Source of the DNA: Corynebacterium liangguodongii
Lineage (GTDB): Bacteria > Actinomycetota > Actinomycetes > Mycobacteriales > Mycobacteriaceae
Direction: 5' to 3'
Assembly (NCBI RefSeq): GCF_003070865.1
Contig: NZ_CP026948.1
Coordinates: 434,001-498,000, forward strand
Length of the DNA stretch: 64,000 nt
Shown here: piece by piece, positions 8,544-17,200 of the stretch
Layout: each line of letters opens with the position of its first letter
Numbering within the stretch: position 1 is the stretch's first letter
The notes under the pieces: generated by a model
Databases searched by the model: none
Told to the model about the DNA's origin: nothing
The model's input: only the letters and a program-made list of their open reading frames with translations
Program-made: the position numbers and the translations under genes

Positions 8544-9793
8544 GCGGCTTCTCCTGCTTTGACGACGGCGTGGCTGATCCGCGAGATTTCTTCTTCTGTA
8601 CAGATGTACGGGGGCATGGTGTAGATGAGCCGGCCGAAGGGGCGCAGCCACACCCCCTCGTCGAGCGCGGCGCTGGTGGCGGCGGCCATGTTGACCTCGT
8701 GGGGCATCTCGAGCACCCCGATAGCCCCGCGGACCCGGGTGATGCCGGGGGCGTCGGCAAGCCCGCGTCGCAGCCCCGCCTCGATGCGTGCGACCTGCTC
8801 CGCCCAGTTCCCTTCGGCGATCATGGCGGTGGATTCGGCGGCGACGGCGCAGGCGAGCGGGTTGGCCATGAAGGTTGGCCCGTGCATGAGTGCCGCCGGT
8901 TCCATGCCGCGCGCGACGCGATCGGTCGCGAGCGTGGCGGCGAGCGAGATAAACCCGCCGGTGAGCGCCTTGCCAACGCACATGATGTCGGGGACGACGC
9001 CGGCGGCCTGGGTGCAAAAGAGCACGCCGGTGCGCCCGAAGCCGGTGGCGATTTCGTCGGCGATAAGCAGGATTCCGTGGGCGTCACACAGCGCGCGCAC
9101 CCCGCGGACCAGCTCGAGGTCGTGGAAGCGCATGCCGCCGGCGCCCTGCACGCCGGGTTCGATGATGACGGCGGCGATATCGTCCGTGACCAGAGAGGAC
9201 ATGTGCTCGAGGTAGGCTTCGCGCTCGCTTGCCGACGCCCCCTCGGCCGGCGGCGGGGGAGCGAAGACCTGCGCGGTGACGGCCGGGCCCCACATGGAGT
9301 GCATCCCGCCGACCGGGTCGCACACGCTCATCGCTTCGAAGGTATCGCCGTGGTAGCCGGAGCGCCAGGTAAGCAGCTTCGTGCGCTCGGGGTGCCCGGT
9401 GCCGCGGGAGTACTGCAGCGCCATTTTGATGGCCACCTCGACGGAGACCGAGCCGGAGTCGGAGTAGAAGACCTGGGAGAAGTCCCCGCGGGTGAGCTCT
9501 CGGAGGTTCTGCGTTAACCGTGCCGCCGGTTCGTGGGTGAGCCCGCCGAACATGACGTGGCTAAAGCGGTCGATCTGGTCCTTGGCGGCCGCGACGAGCC
9601 GGGGGTGCGAGTGGCCGTGGCAGGCCGCCCACCAGGAGCTCATGGCATCGATGACGCGGCGCCCGTCGGCAAGCTCGAGGTAGGCCCCCCGCGTGCCGGT
9701 GACCTCTATGGTGGGCTCGCCGGGGGCTGCGTAGGGGTGCCAGATATGGGCGGTGTCAACACGCTCGACTTGAACGCTGTTCATCTGGGGCAT
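8540..9793 (-). CDS. bioA: Adenosylmethionine-8-amino-7-oxononanoate aminotransferase BioA
   Basis: Up to 417 aa, a PLP class-III aminotransferase. HIWHPYA and MSSWWAACHGHSHP near the N-terminus and the PLP lysine in CVGKALTGGF around 280 are characteristic. It converts KAPA to DAPA with SAM as amino donor. Two starts are possible: ATG at 9793 or 9784. TAGACC- and TAGATC-like -10 boxes just upstream would put the transcript start at one or the other, so a leaderless message is likely. A BioQ-like palindrome (9771-9783) overlaps the second start. bioB is not in the window. Confidence 0.94.
   Translation of the reverse strand: MPQMNSVQVERVDTAHIWHPYAAPGEPTIEVTGTRGAYLELADGRRVIDAMSSWWAACHGHSHPRLVAAAKDQIDRFSHVMFGGLTHEPAARLTQNLRELTRGDFSQVFYSDSGSVSVEVAIKMALQYSRGTGHPERTKLLTWRSGYHGDTFEAMSVCDPVGGMHSMWGPAVTAQVFAPPPPAEGASASEREAYLEHMSSLVTDDIAAVIIEPGVQGAGGMRFHDLELVRGVRALCDAHGILLIADEIATGFGRTGVLFCTQAAGVVPDIMCVGKALTGGFISLAATLATDRVARGMEPAALMHGPTFMANPLACAVAAESTAMIAEGNWAEQVARIEAGLRRGLADAPGITRVRGAIGVLEMPHEVNMAAATSAALDEGVWLRPFGRLIYTMPPYICTEEEISRISHAVVKAGEAA
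9771..9783. promoter_or_regulatory. Candidate BioQ operator at the bioA start
   Basis: TGAACGCTGTTCA is a perfect inverted repeat with 3-nt spacer, close to the TGAAC-N3-GTTAC motif reported for BioQ, the TetR-type biotin regulator of C. glutamicum. It covers the first bioA codons, where a repressor would block the transcript start. Confidence 0.6.
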
Positions 9794-9909
9794 GGATCTA
9801 GGTCTAGCACGGGTGCGGGTCGGGTGTGGCCGCGCGCACTCCCGGGCGCTAGTATCTCGGGCATTTATTCCCAGATCGGAGCCGCGTTTGACCCATTTTG
9901 GGTGGGGCT

Positions 9910-10029
9910 ATGACGGGACGTGAGAGCGGTGCGGTCGCCTTATCGCACGGCGAGTACCGCGCCGACCTCGCGCGCCTGGGGAACGATTGCCCCATCGTCC
10001 ACCGCATGCACATGCGGGCAATAGTGTGA
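9910..10029 (+). pseudogene. Possible aldose 1-epimerase (galM) N-terminal remnant
   Basis: A 39-codon frame starts at the ATG at 9910 and stops at 10027-10029. Its first half (VALSHGEYRADLARLG) resembles the opening strands of aldose 1-epimerases; the second half (CPIVHRMHMRAIV) does not continue that fold. It directly precedes transporter and galactokinase fragments, suggesting the truncated first gene of a Leloir galactose operon. The match is by eye and short. Confidence 0.4.
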
Positions 10030-10042
10030 GGAAAGGTTTGGC

Positions 10043-10195
10043 ATGGATTCTGCTCTGCGGCTCGACGCTGCGTGGCTCGATTACGCCATCATCGCCCTCT
10101 ATTTTGCCTTCGTCCTCGGCATTGGCTGGGCGGCGCGCTCGAAGGTGTCGTCCTCGATAGACTTCTTCCTCTCTGGGCGCGGGGCGCGCGCCGGG
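10043..10195 (+). pseudogene. N-terminal fragment of a sodium/solute symporter-type transporter
   Basis: From ATG 10043 the frame reads [17 protein letters not shown] then [17 protein letters not shown] and [10 protein letters not shown]: the first membrane span and the FFLSGR motif of SSS-family symporters. After about 50 codons the family sequence stops; the DNA switches to a galactokinase-like stretch in another frame. GGAAAG lies 8-13 nt before the ATG, so the original start signals survive. Confidence 0.6.
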
Positions 10196-10362
10196 AGATG
10201 GAGGAATTCCGCCGGCTCATGCGGGCCAGCCACGAATCGCTTCGTGATGACTACGAGGTGGTCACCCCGGAACTCGAATCCGCGTTCCAGGCCGCAGGTC
10301 GCGATGGCGCGCGCATGACCGGGGGCGGCTTCGGAGTCACCCACGGCACCGCCAACGCGTAG
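10192..10362 (+). pseudogene. Galactokinase C-terminal fragment
   Basis: In the frame of 10192 the sequence reads [20 protein letters not shown] followed by TPELESAF and [10 protein letters not shown]. This is the conserved C-terminal region of GalK, whose GHMP motif 3 is GARMTGxGFGG. It is joined upstream to transporter sequence and ends at a stop at 10360-10362. The GalK N-terminus is absent from the window. It marks internal deletions that fused pieces of a galactose operon. Confidence 0.65.
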
Positions 10363-10677
10363 ACGCGCATCACGAAGTCCTACCCGGGGCGCACGTTCTT
10401 CGTCCTCGGCTTCTACTCCAACCTCGCGATCGCCTGGATCGTCAACCCGGTGGTCCTGGGCTCGCTCGGTCGGCCGGCCCTCGTCGCCGCGCTCATTGCG
10501 GTTGTGTGCACCCCGCTGATCGCCGTGCTGACCAAGGGCAGGTACTACCGCCGCCGCAGCCATGGCGGCATCGAGGCGCCGCTTTTCGACGCCCACCGCA
10601 ACCCCTCCGATGAAACCTTCACCTGCTGCGTGACCGGCGAGGAGGTGTTGCCTCAGGATCTCGCGCCGCGGGGGTAG
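10363..10677 (+). pseudogene. C-terminal fragment of a membrane transporter
   Basis: From 10363 an open frame with no start of its own reads FFVLGFYSNLAIAWIVNP, then a hydrophobic stretch (VAALIAVVCTPLIAVLTKG) and a soluble tail with a CC motif (DETFTCCVTGEE). It looks like the last two membrane spans and tail of a transporter, perhaps the same symporter whose N-terminus lies at 10043. No function is expected. Confidence 0.45.
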
Positions 10678-10707
10678 GGCCTTAAGCGGCTGGGCCGGTT
10701 GAGTAGC

Positions 10708-10787
10708 GGCCTAATCTGTCACAGTTCCGACAGATCGGCGAAACAATGTTAGAATATGGGGTATCTATTCTGGCATTGTGCAGGTGG
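10708..10787. repeat. 80-bp direct repeat, upstream copy, with promoter of the AlbA_2 ATPase gene
   Basis: This segment aligns without gaps to 12494-12573, with 64 of 80 positions identical by my count. It contains inverted repeats TCTGTC-N8-GACAGA (10715-10734) and AGAATA-N9-TATTCT (10751-10771), a TAGAAT -10-like box (10750-10755) and most of the ribosome-binding site (GGTGGGAGG continues past its end). It probably holds the promoter and an operator of the gene it precedes. Confidence 0.85.
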
Positions 10788-10796
10788 GAGGTTTGC

Positions 10797-12500
10797 GTGT
10801 TGGTCGGTTTCGGTGACCCAGGAGAGCGTCGCAGGGGGCTGGAGGAGGAGGTCGACGCCATCTTGCGATCGGCCTCGGATGGGCGCGTAGGCAAGATTCG
10901 CGAAACGCAGTCTATTGATTTCAAGGAGGAGGCGGGCCGCAGAAATGGTGCAGGTATTGAACCGGGTTCGCCACAAAATGGCGCGGCGGCGACGAAGCTT
11001 GCCGACGAAGTTGCATGCATGGCCAACACCCCAGGCGGTGGTGCCCTTATTGTCGGGGTGGAGGATAAGACCGGGGTAATTATCGGAACCGAGTTGGATA
11101 TCGAATGGCTCCGGCAGCGGATTTATTCGGGAGTCGACGTGGCCCCCGATATCGTCGAAAAGCGAGTGGAAGGCCAGAGGGTTTTAGTCATCTTCGTTGC
11201 TCCAGCGCGTGAGCCGGTGGGGGATACGAGCGGAAGATTGCGCTGGCGGGTTGGTGATTCGTGTGTACCGGTAGATCGCTCCCAGTGGTGGCAGTTCCAG
11301 CGTGAGCACCAGGTGCTCGACGAGATGGCGCAGCCGACGGGCAAGACAATCGCAGACGTGCGTCCCGGTGCCATCGATATCCTTCGGCGTTCGCTCCCCC
11401 AGGCCGATGAGCTCACGACGGAAGAGGTAATGCGCCACCTCGGCGCGCTTGGCCCCGACGGCCGACTTAGTGCTGCTGGTGCTTTGGTATTTACGGCGCA
11501 ACCGGCACCCGTGGTTGAGCTGACAGTCTTTGATGTCTTCGGTGGCGATATCAGCAATCGGGTAGTTAGCGAGCCGGGGACTTCAGTGCTCGAGCAGCTG
11601 GATCTCGTCGAAAGGTCGTTGCGTGTGGTGAATAGGAATGCCACACTCGTGAAAGGGTTTGTACACGATCCGGTACCACTGGTTCCGCACAGCGCGGTGC
11701 GCGAGGCGCTGCTCAACGCGTTGATCCACCGAGATTGGAACCGCAGCGAACCTGTAGATGTCCGCTGGATCGAGCTGGATAACACACTCATCGTGCGCAG
11801 CCCGGGTGGATTCCCGGCGGAAGTTACCTCCGAGAATGTCCTGAGCAATCGCTCTGCACGCTATCCGGCGCTCGCTGACTTGTATCGGGCGGTGGGACTC
11901 GTGGATAAGCAGGGGGTGGGCGTCGACCGCATGTACCAGTCCATGATTACCCTCGGCCACCGCCCTCCCATCATCGAGGAGGTTGCCGGCCCGTATGTTG
12001 AGAACACGCTGGTTGGTGGTCCGCCGGTGGTGGCGGTGCTCGATCTGGTCTCGCGCATTGTACCGAAGGCGCGGCAGAGGGACTACCGAATCGCAATCAT
12101 CCTCTACCTCCTCATGTCCCGCGCCTTCGTGACGGAAGAGGCGGTGGCCCACGGGCTGCAGGCGGCCCAGGAGCAGGCGCGCAATGCCCTTGAAGCCGCC
12201 GCTCAGACGACGGTTGATGGTGAGCCCCTCGTTGAGCCTTATCGTCAGACGTGGATTCTCGGGCCTAGTTCGAGGGCTGTGCTGGCTGCTCGGCTTCCGT
12301 ATCTCGGTACCGACCCCGCGACGATGGAGGAAGTGGCAATGTTGTGGCTCACCGAGGTGGGGGATGTAGCGACGAGCGATCTGGTGATGCTGTGCGATGT
12401 GTCCCGGGGGACGGCGAAAAAGTGTGTAGACACTCTGCTTGCCGACGGCACTATCGAGGCCGTCGGTGGGGGAAGGTCGACCCGTTATCGGCTGGCCTAA
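10797..12500 (+). CDS. AlbA_2 (Schlafen-type) DNA-binding / RecG-like ATP-binding regulator
   Basis: 567 aa. Residues about 30-160 match the Schlafen AlbA_2 domain (ETQSIDFKEE, then DEVACMANTPGGGALIVGVED). A HATPase_c_4-like region follows (HSAVREALLNALIHRDWN, SPGGFP, GVGVDRM around 300-380), as in proteins annotated RecG-like or transcriptional regulator. The C-terminal roughly 60 residues look like a winged helix (TSDLVMLCDVSRGTAKKCVD). Start is GTG 10797 because GGTGGGAGG lies 5 nt upstream; an ATG at 10746 sits inside the repeat and has no ribosome-binding site. The gene lies between two 80-bp direct repeats and its stop codon is inside the second. Likely horizontally acquired; role unknown, possibly autoregulation or defence. 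Confidence 0.8.
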   Translation: MLVGFGDPGERRRGLEEEVDAILRSASDGRVGKIRETQSIDFKEEAGRRNGAGIEPGSPQNGAAATKLADEVACMANTPGGGALIVGVEDKTGVIIGTELDIEWLRQRIYSGVDVAPDIVEKRVEGQRVLVIFVAPAREPVGDTSGRLRWRVGDSCVPVDRSQWWQFQREHQVLDEMAQPTGKTIADVRPGAIDILRRSLPQADELTTEEVMRHLGALGPDGRLSAAGALVFTAQPAPVVELTVFDVFGGDISNRVVSEPGTSVLEQLDLVERSLRVVNRNATLVKGFVHDPVPLVPHSAVREALLNALIHRDWNRSEPVDVRWIELDNTLIVRSPGGFPAEVTSENVLSNRSARYPALADLYRAVGLVDKQGVGVDRMYQSMITLGHRPPIIEEVAGPYVENTLVGGPPVVAVLDLVSRIVPKARQRDYRIAIILYLLMSRAFVTEEAVAHGLQAAQEQARNALEAAAQTTVDGEPLVEPYRQTWILGPSSRAVLAARLPYLGTDPATMEEVAMLWLTEVGDVATSDLVMLCDVSRGTAKKCVDTLLADGTIEAVGGGRSTRYRLA

Positions 12501-12573
12501 TCTGTCACGGTTCCGTCGGATCGGCGAAATCGTGACAGAATAAGGGGGTCCTATTCTGACATTCCCCAGGTGG
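12494..12573. repeat. 80-bp direct repeat, downstream copy
   Basis: Ungapped partner of 10708-10787, about 80% identical. It begins inside the last codons of the ATPase gene (GGCCTAA includes the stop). It carries a 9-bp inverted repeat TCTGTCACG / CGTGACAGA (12501-12509, 12531-12539) and keeps AGAATA-N9-TATTCT. No start codon follows its ribosome-binding-like CAGGTGG, so it looks like a decayed duplicate of the promoter segment. Confidence 0.85.
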
Positions 12574-12575
12574 CG

Positions 12576-13538
12576 CTAACCCTGAGCAATCTCGTTGGCG
12601 TTAGCTGCGATGCGTTTCATCGCGTCACGGCACTCAGCGGCTTCGGGTGAATCAGGAAGAAGGATAGGCCGGCCTAAGTCACGGCTTACCCACAACAGAT
12701 GCCACGCGAGATCATCCCACCGGTTTGCGCCGACCAGGAACCGGCACCCGTAGGGGGTCACTTCGAGTTCGGCGTGGTACGGAGCGGGAATCCTGTGAAG
12801 TATTTGTTGCTCGGTAGCCTCTATTTCGACGCGAAGAGTACATGAATAAAGCTCGCATAGGTCTTTTTCAAAGTTGCTTGGCGGCGCCACCCGTGGTGTG
12901 AACTGCCACGAAGTGACATGGAAACTTTCCATGCGATCCAGGCGGAAAACACGCCAGTCTTTCCGTGCGCGATCGAATGCTTGCAGGTACCACAAGGCTC
13001 CTTGTGTCATCAGTCTGTGAGGTTCTGCTTCCCGGTCAGTTTCTTCGCCATCTGCCCTGCGATATCTGAAACGAACAAGATAGTGATCCTGTTGCGCTCG
13101 AGCTAGTTCCTGGAGAAGGGTGATGCTGATTTCTGCTCGTCTACGCGGCAAGGCGTGGGTGGCGGCATTGAGCGTTGATGTTGTTGTGCGTAACGCAGGC
13201 GACATAACTTGTTCAATTTTCATCAAGGCTCGAAGTGCAGCCTCCCCTAGGAGATCGCCTCCGTTTGTGGCACCCATACGGAGGCAAGCGACCAAGGCAA
13301 CTGCTTCTTCAGCGACTAGCAACAGCGGAGGCAGTTTACGTCCGGTCCCGAGGCGGTAGCCCCCATCTGTTCCACGGTCGGAATCGACTGGATACCCCAT
13401 CTCTCTCAGTCGCGTGATATCTCTGCGAACCGTTCGTTCAGACACCTCCAGCCGGTCGGCTAGTTCCCGGGAATGCCACGTGTCACGGGATTGGAGCAGC
13501 CCGAGAAGCTGGAGTGCTCGGTGAGTCGCGTTCGTCAT
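12576..13538 (-). CDS. YafY-family transcriptional regulator (HTH_11 + WYL)
   Basis: 320 aa. The N-terminal winged helix (LQSRDTWHSRELADRLEVSE, RTVRRDITRLREMGYPVDSD) is the HTH_11 domain. The WYL-type domain (about 140-230) includes VRFRYRRADG, HRLMTQGALWYLQAFD and the FRLDRMES strand. The start at 13538 begins just before the helix-turn-helix; the longer reading adds 14 residues. It is divergent from a DinB-like gene, an arrangement often seen for this pair, so it may control that gene. WYL proteins sense ligands or nucleic acid and many regulate stress or defence genes. Confidence 0.88.
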   Translation of the reverse strand: MTNATHRALQLLGLLQSRDTWHSRELADRLEVSERTVRRDITRLREMGYPVDSDRGTDGGYRLGTGRKLPPLLLVAEEAVALVACLRMGATNGGDLLGEAALRALMKIEQVMSPALRTTTSTLNAATHALPRRRAEISITLLQELARAQQDHYLVRFRYRRADGEETDREAEPHRLMTQGALWYLQAFDRARKDWRVFRLDRMESFHVTSWQFTPRVAPPSNFEKDLCELYSCTLRVEIEATEQQILHRIPAPYHAELEVTPYGCRFLVGANRWDDLAWHLLWVSRDLGRPILLPDSPEAAECRDAMKRIAANANEIAQG

Positions 13539-13636
13539 ATGGATATTTTGCCAGTGGCAGAGGTCAAGATCTGTCCGCATTGTCGCTTAGCGTCTGTATT
13601 GCGTCATACAAGCAATCACTTCCGGGAGGAAAAAGG

Positions 13637-14194
13637 ATGTATGTACCTAAGTTGGACGATGAGCGAGATACGCTTTGCAACTTCATTGATGACCAGCTCT
13701 CGTCTCTGCGTGCCAGTGCCTACGGTCTCGATGACTGTAAAGCCCGCGAAACTCCCTTGCGCAGCGAGCTGAGCATTAGTGGGATTATTAAGCACGTCAC
13801 GTTCGTGATGAACCAGTCCTTGATAGCTGCGAAGGATACAAAAACAGACCAGTCAGATGAGGCCTTTTTTGATAGTTTCGTGCCGGGAAGGAGCGAAACC
13901 CTTTCCGACCTGTTGCGTGAGTTTGATCGCGTGCGCAGTGTTTATTTGAGTGCCTGCCGCGGGGGAGATCTTGAGTCCGAGATCTCTGTGGGGCCAATGC
14001 CGTGGTACGGAGTACATGAAACCCAGAAGGCCAGGCTGCGTTACCGGTATGTGCACGATGTAGAGGAGCTTGCCCGTCATGCTGGTCATGCTGACATCAT
14101 TCGCGAGCAATTGGACGGCGCGAAAGCTCCCGAATTGATTGCGGCAGCTGAGGGGAGACCGGCGAACGAGTACGTCACCCCCTGGCGTTCGTAG
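13637..14194 (+). CDS. DinB superfamily protein (DUF664-like)
   Basis: 185 aa. A four-helix DinB-like plan is visible: SELSISGIIKHVTFVMNQS near 45-65 and VEELARHAGHADIIREQLDG near 145-165. The last carries the His-x2-His metal ligands typical of DUF664, with H in GIIKHV as probable third ligand. Related proteins are thiol-dependent (bacillithiol or mycothiol) S-transferases, so a mycothiol-linked detoxification role is possible. The start at 13637 follows GGGAGGAAAAAGG closely; the longer frame from 13514 is not family-like. It is divergent from the YafY-type regulator, with the shared promoter region in 13539-13636. Confidence 0.8.
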   Translation: MYVPKLDDERDTLCNFIDDQLSSLRASAYGLDDCKARETPLRSELSISGIIKHVTFVMNQSLIAAKDTKTDQSDEAFFDSFVPGRSETLSDLLREFDRVRSVYLSACRGGDLESEISVGPMPWYGVHETQKARLRYRYVHDVEELARHAGHADIIREQLDGAKAPELIAAAEGRPANEYVTPWRS

Positions 14195-14261
14195 TAAGAC
14201 GATGAGCGGTTTTCCATCGGTGGGGGTGAAGCTGGAGCTCAAGTGCCCCAAGGTGAAAAAC

Positions 14262-14277
14262 TAGAAAACACATTCGA
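14262..14277. promoter_or_regulatory. Candidate LexA (SOS) box of dnaE2
   Basis: TAGAAAACACATTCGA fits TCGAA(A/C)A-NN-TGTTCGA at 11 of 14 informative positions. It sits directly upstream of the TAATAT -10 box (14285-14290), where LexA binding would block polymerase. The -10 ends 8 nt before the ATG at 14299, so the dnaE2 message is probably leaderless. Confidence 0.55.
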
Positions 14278-14298
14278 AAACGGCTAATATTTTCCTCC

Positions 14299-17200
14299 AT
14301 GAGGTTCAACGGTGGGGTGCCGCTGTCGTGGTCGCGGATGGAGCGCATCCTCTCCGGCCGCCCCGGGCCGGTGCCGGTGCCCGCCTACACGCAGAAGCCG
14401 GCTCCCCAGGAACGCACCGACCAAGCCCCCTTCGCCGAGCTGCACGCGGTGTCGGCCTACAGCTTCCTCGGCGGGGCGAGCGAGCCGGAGGAGATGGTGC
14501 GCCGCGCCAAGGAGCTCGGCGTCACCACGCTCGCGCTGCTGGACAGGGACGGTTTTTACGGGGCGGTGAAGTTCGCCGAGGCTGCTGCAGAGCACGGCAT
14601 CAATACGGTCTTCGGCGCGGAGCTGACACTGGATGATCGCGTCCTGCCGGTGCTGGCGAAGGGGCCGGAGGGGTATCGGCGGCTCTCCCGCCTCATCGCA
14701 CAGGCGCGCATGGCCACCCGGGAAAAGGGGGCCGTGGCCTACCCGCCGCTGGAGCTCATCGCCCACGAGTTGGCAGGCACCTGTATCGTGCTGGCGGGGT
14801 GGCGTTGGGTGAAGGAGCTCGACCGGCTGGTCGAACTCTTCGGCGATAACGTGGTGCGCGAGTACGAGGTGTCGATGATGCCGGAGGACGCCGACCACCA
14901 CGCGGCACTCGATCGGTACCCGCACGTACCGGCGATTGTGACGGCGGTGCCGGGGGCGTCGACACGCGATGGCGCGCGCCTAGCTGCGGCGAAGCGCGCG
15001 CTGGCCAGGCGTGATTCGCTTGGTAGCGCCCACCCGCACCTCCACCCGATGGGAGCGAACTGGCTGCGCTCCGCCGCACAGATCGAGAAGATGCTGCCCG
15101 GGGCGCGCGGCAAGATCGACACGGCACTGGAGATCGGCACACAGTGCGCGTTTGCGCTCAACCTCGTCGCGCCGCAGCTGCCGTGTTACCCCACGCCGGA
15201 GGGGCATGATGAGATGAGCTGGTTGCGCAGCATCACGCGCGCCGGCGCCGAGATCCGCTACGCCACCCGGCCCGCCGAGATCCGGGACAAGGCGATGGCA
15301 CAGATCGACTACGAGCTCGGCGTCATTGAGGAGCTGAACTTCCCCGGCTACTTCCTCATCGTCCACGACATCGTGGACTTTTGCCGCCGCGAAAACATCC
15401 TCTGCCAGGGCAGGGGTTCGGCGGCGAACTCGGCGGTGTGCTTCGCGCTTGGCATCACCAACGCGGAGCCGATCAGCGCGGGGCTGTTGTTTGAGCGCTT
15501 CCTGTCGCCGGATAGGGACGGGCCGCCGGATATTGACATCGATATTGAATCGGGGCGTCGCGAAGAAGCGATCCAGTACGTCTACGAGACCTACGGGCGC
15601 GACAACGCCGCCCAGGTGGCCAACGTGATCACGTATCGGACGAAGGGGGCGATTCGCGACGCCGCCCGCGCGCTCGGGTACGCGCAGGGTGCGGCGGATT
15701 CGTGGTCGAAGGGGATCTCGCGGCCACCGGAGGGCGTCGAAAAGCTTGCTAGCCAGCTCAAAGGCCAGCCCCGGCACTTAGGCATCCACTCCGGCGGGAT
15801 GGTCATCTGCGACCGCCCGATTGCCGACGTCGTGCCGGTGGAGTGGGCGCGGATGGAAAACCGCTCGGTGGTGCAGTGGGACAAGGACGACTGTGCCTCC
15901 GCCGGGCTGGTGAAGTTCGACCTGCTCGGCCTGGGCATGCTCGAGGCGCTGCACCACATGATCGACCTCGTGCGCGACACCACGGGCCGCGAGGTGAACC
16001 TGTGGGAGCTCGACGTGACGGACCCGCAGGTCTACGACATGCTCTGCCGCGCCGACGCCGTGGGCGTGTTCCAGGTCGAATCGCGCGCGCAGCTCTCCAC
16101 CCTGCCGCGGCTCAAACCCCGTTGCTTCTTCGACCTCGTCGTGGAGGTGGCCCTGATCCGTCCGGGGCCCATCCAGGGCGGGTCGGTCCACCCCTACCTG
16201 CGGCGTCGCGACGGCAGGGAGCCGGTGACATACGACCACCCGGTGCTGGAGAAGTCACTGGGCAAGACGCTAGGCATCCCGCTGTTCCAGGAGCAGCTCA
16301 TGCAGATCGCCGTCGACGCCGCGGGCTTTACGGGCCGCGAGGCGGACGCTTTGCGACGCGCCATGGGCGCCAAGCGCTCGCCCGAGAAGATGGCGCGGCT
16401 CCAACGCCGCTTCTACGACGGCTGCTGGGCAACCCACCGGATCGACGAGGCCACGGCCGAGAAGCTGTGGGCGAAGATCGTCGCGTTCGCCGCCTACGGC
16501 TTCCCGGAGTCGCACTCGCAGTCCTTCGCCTCCCTGGTGTTTTTCTCCGCCTGGTTCAAGCGCTACTACCCGGCGCAGTTCTGCGTCGGTCTCCTGCGCG
16601 CCCAGCCGATGGGGTTCTACTCTCCGCAGTCGCTCATCCAGGACGCGCGCCGCCACGGCATCGAGGTGCTGCCCGTCAGCGTCAACGGCTCCGGCCGCGA
16701 GGCCCGCTGCGTGGACGGCCGCACCATCCGCGTCGGGCTCAACCTGATCAAGGGCCTTGGCGGCGCCGCCGCCGACCGCATCGAGGACGCGCAGCCTTTC
16801 ACGGGCATCCCGGACCTCGCGCGCCGGGCCGACCTGCAGGTCAGCCACGTCGAGGCGCTCTCGCGCGCGGGCGCCCTCGACTGTTTCGGCGTGGACCGCC
16901 GCCAGGCGCTGTGGCAGGCGGGCGTGGCCGCCACCGAAAAGGACGGCATGCTGCCGGGGTTGTCCGCCATCGACGCCCCGGCGCTGCCCGGTATGAACGC
17001 CTTCGAGCTCATGGCCGCCGACATCGCGGCGACGGGGGTCACACCCGACAAGCAGCCGATGGAGCTTGTGCGCTCGGTCCTGCGCGAGCGCGGCATCTGC
17101 ACCGCGGCCGACCTGCGTGGCGTGGAGGACGGCACTCGCGTGCGGGTGGCCGGTGTGGTTACGCACAGGCAGCGGCCGCAGACCGCCAGTGGTGTGACCT

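Noticed and set aside
10746..10796. ATG at 10746 as start of the AlbA_2 gene
   Set aside because: Lies in the promoter repeat beside the -10 box with no ribosome-binding site; GTG 10797 has GGTGGGAGG at correct spacing.
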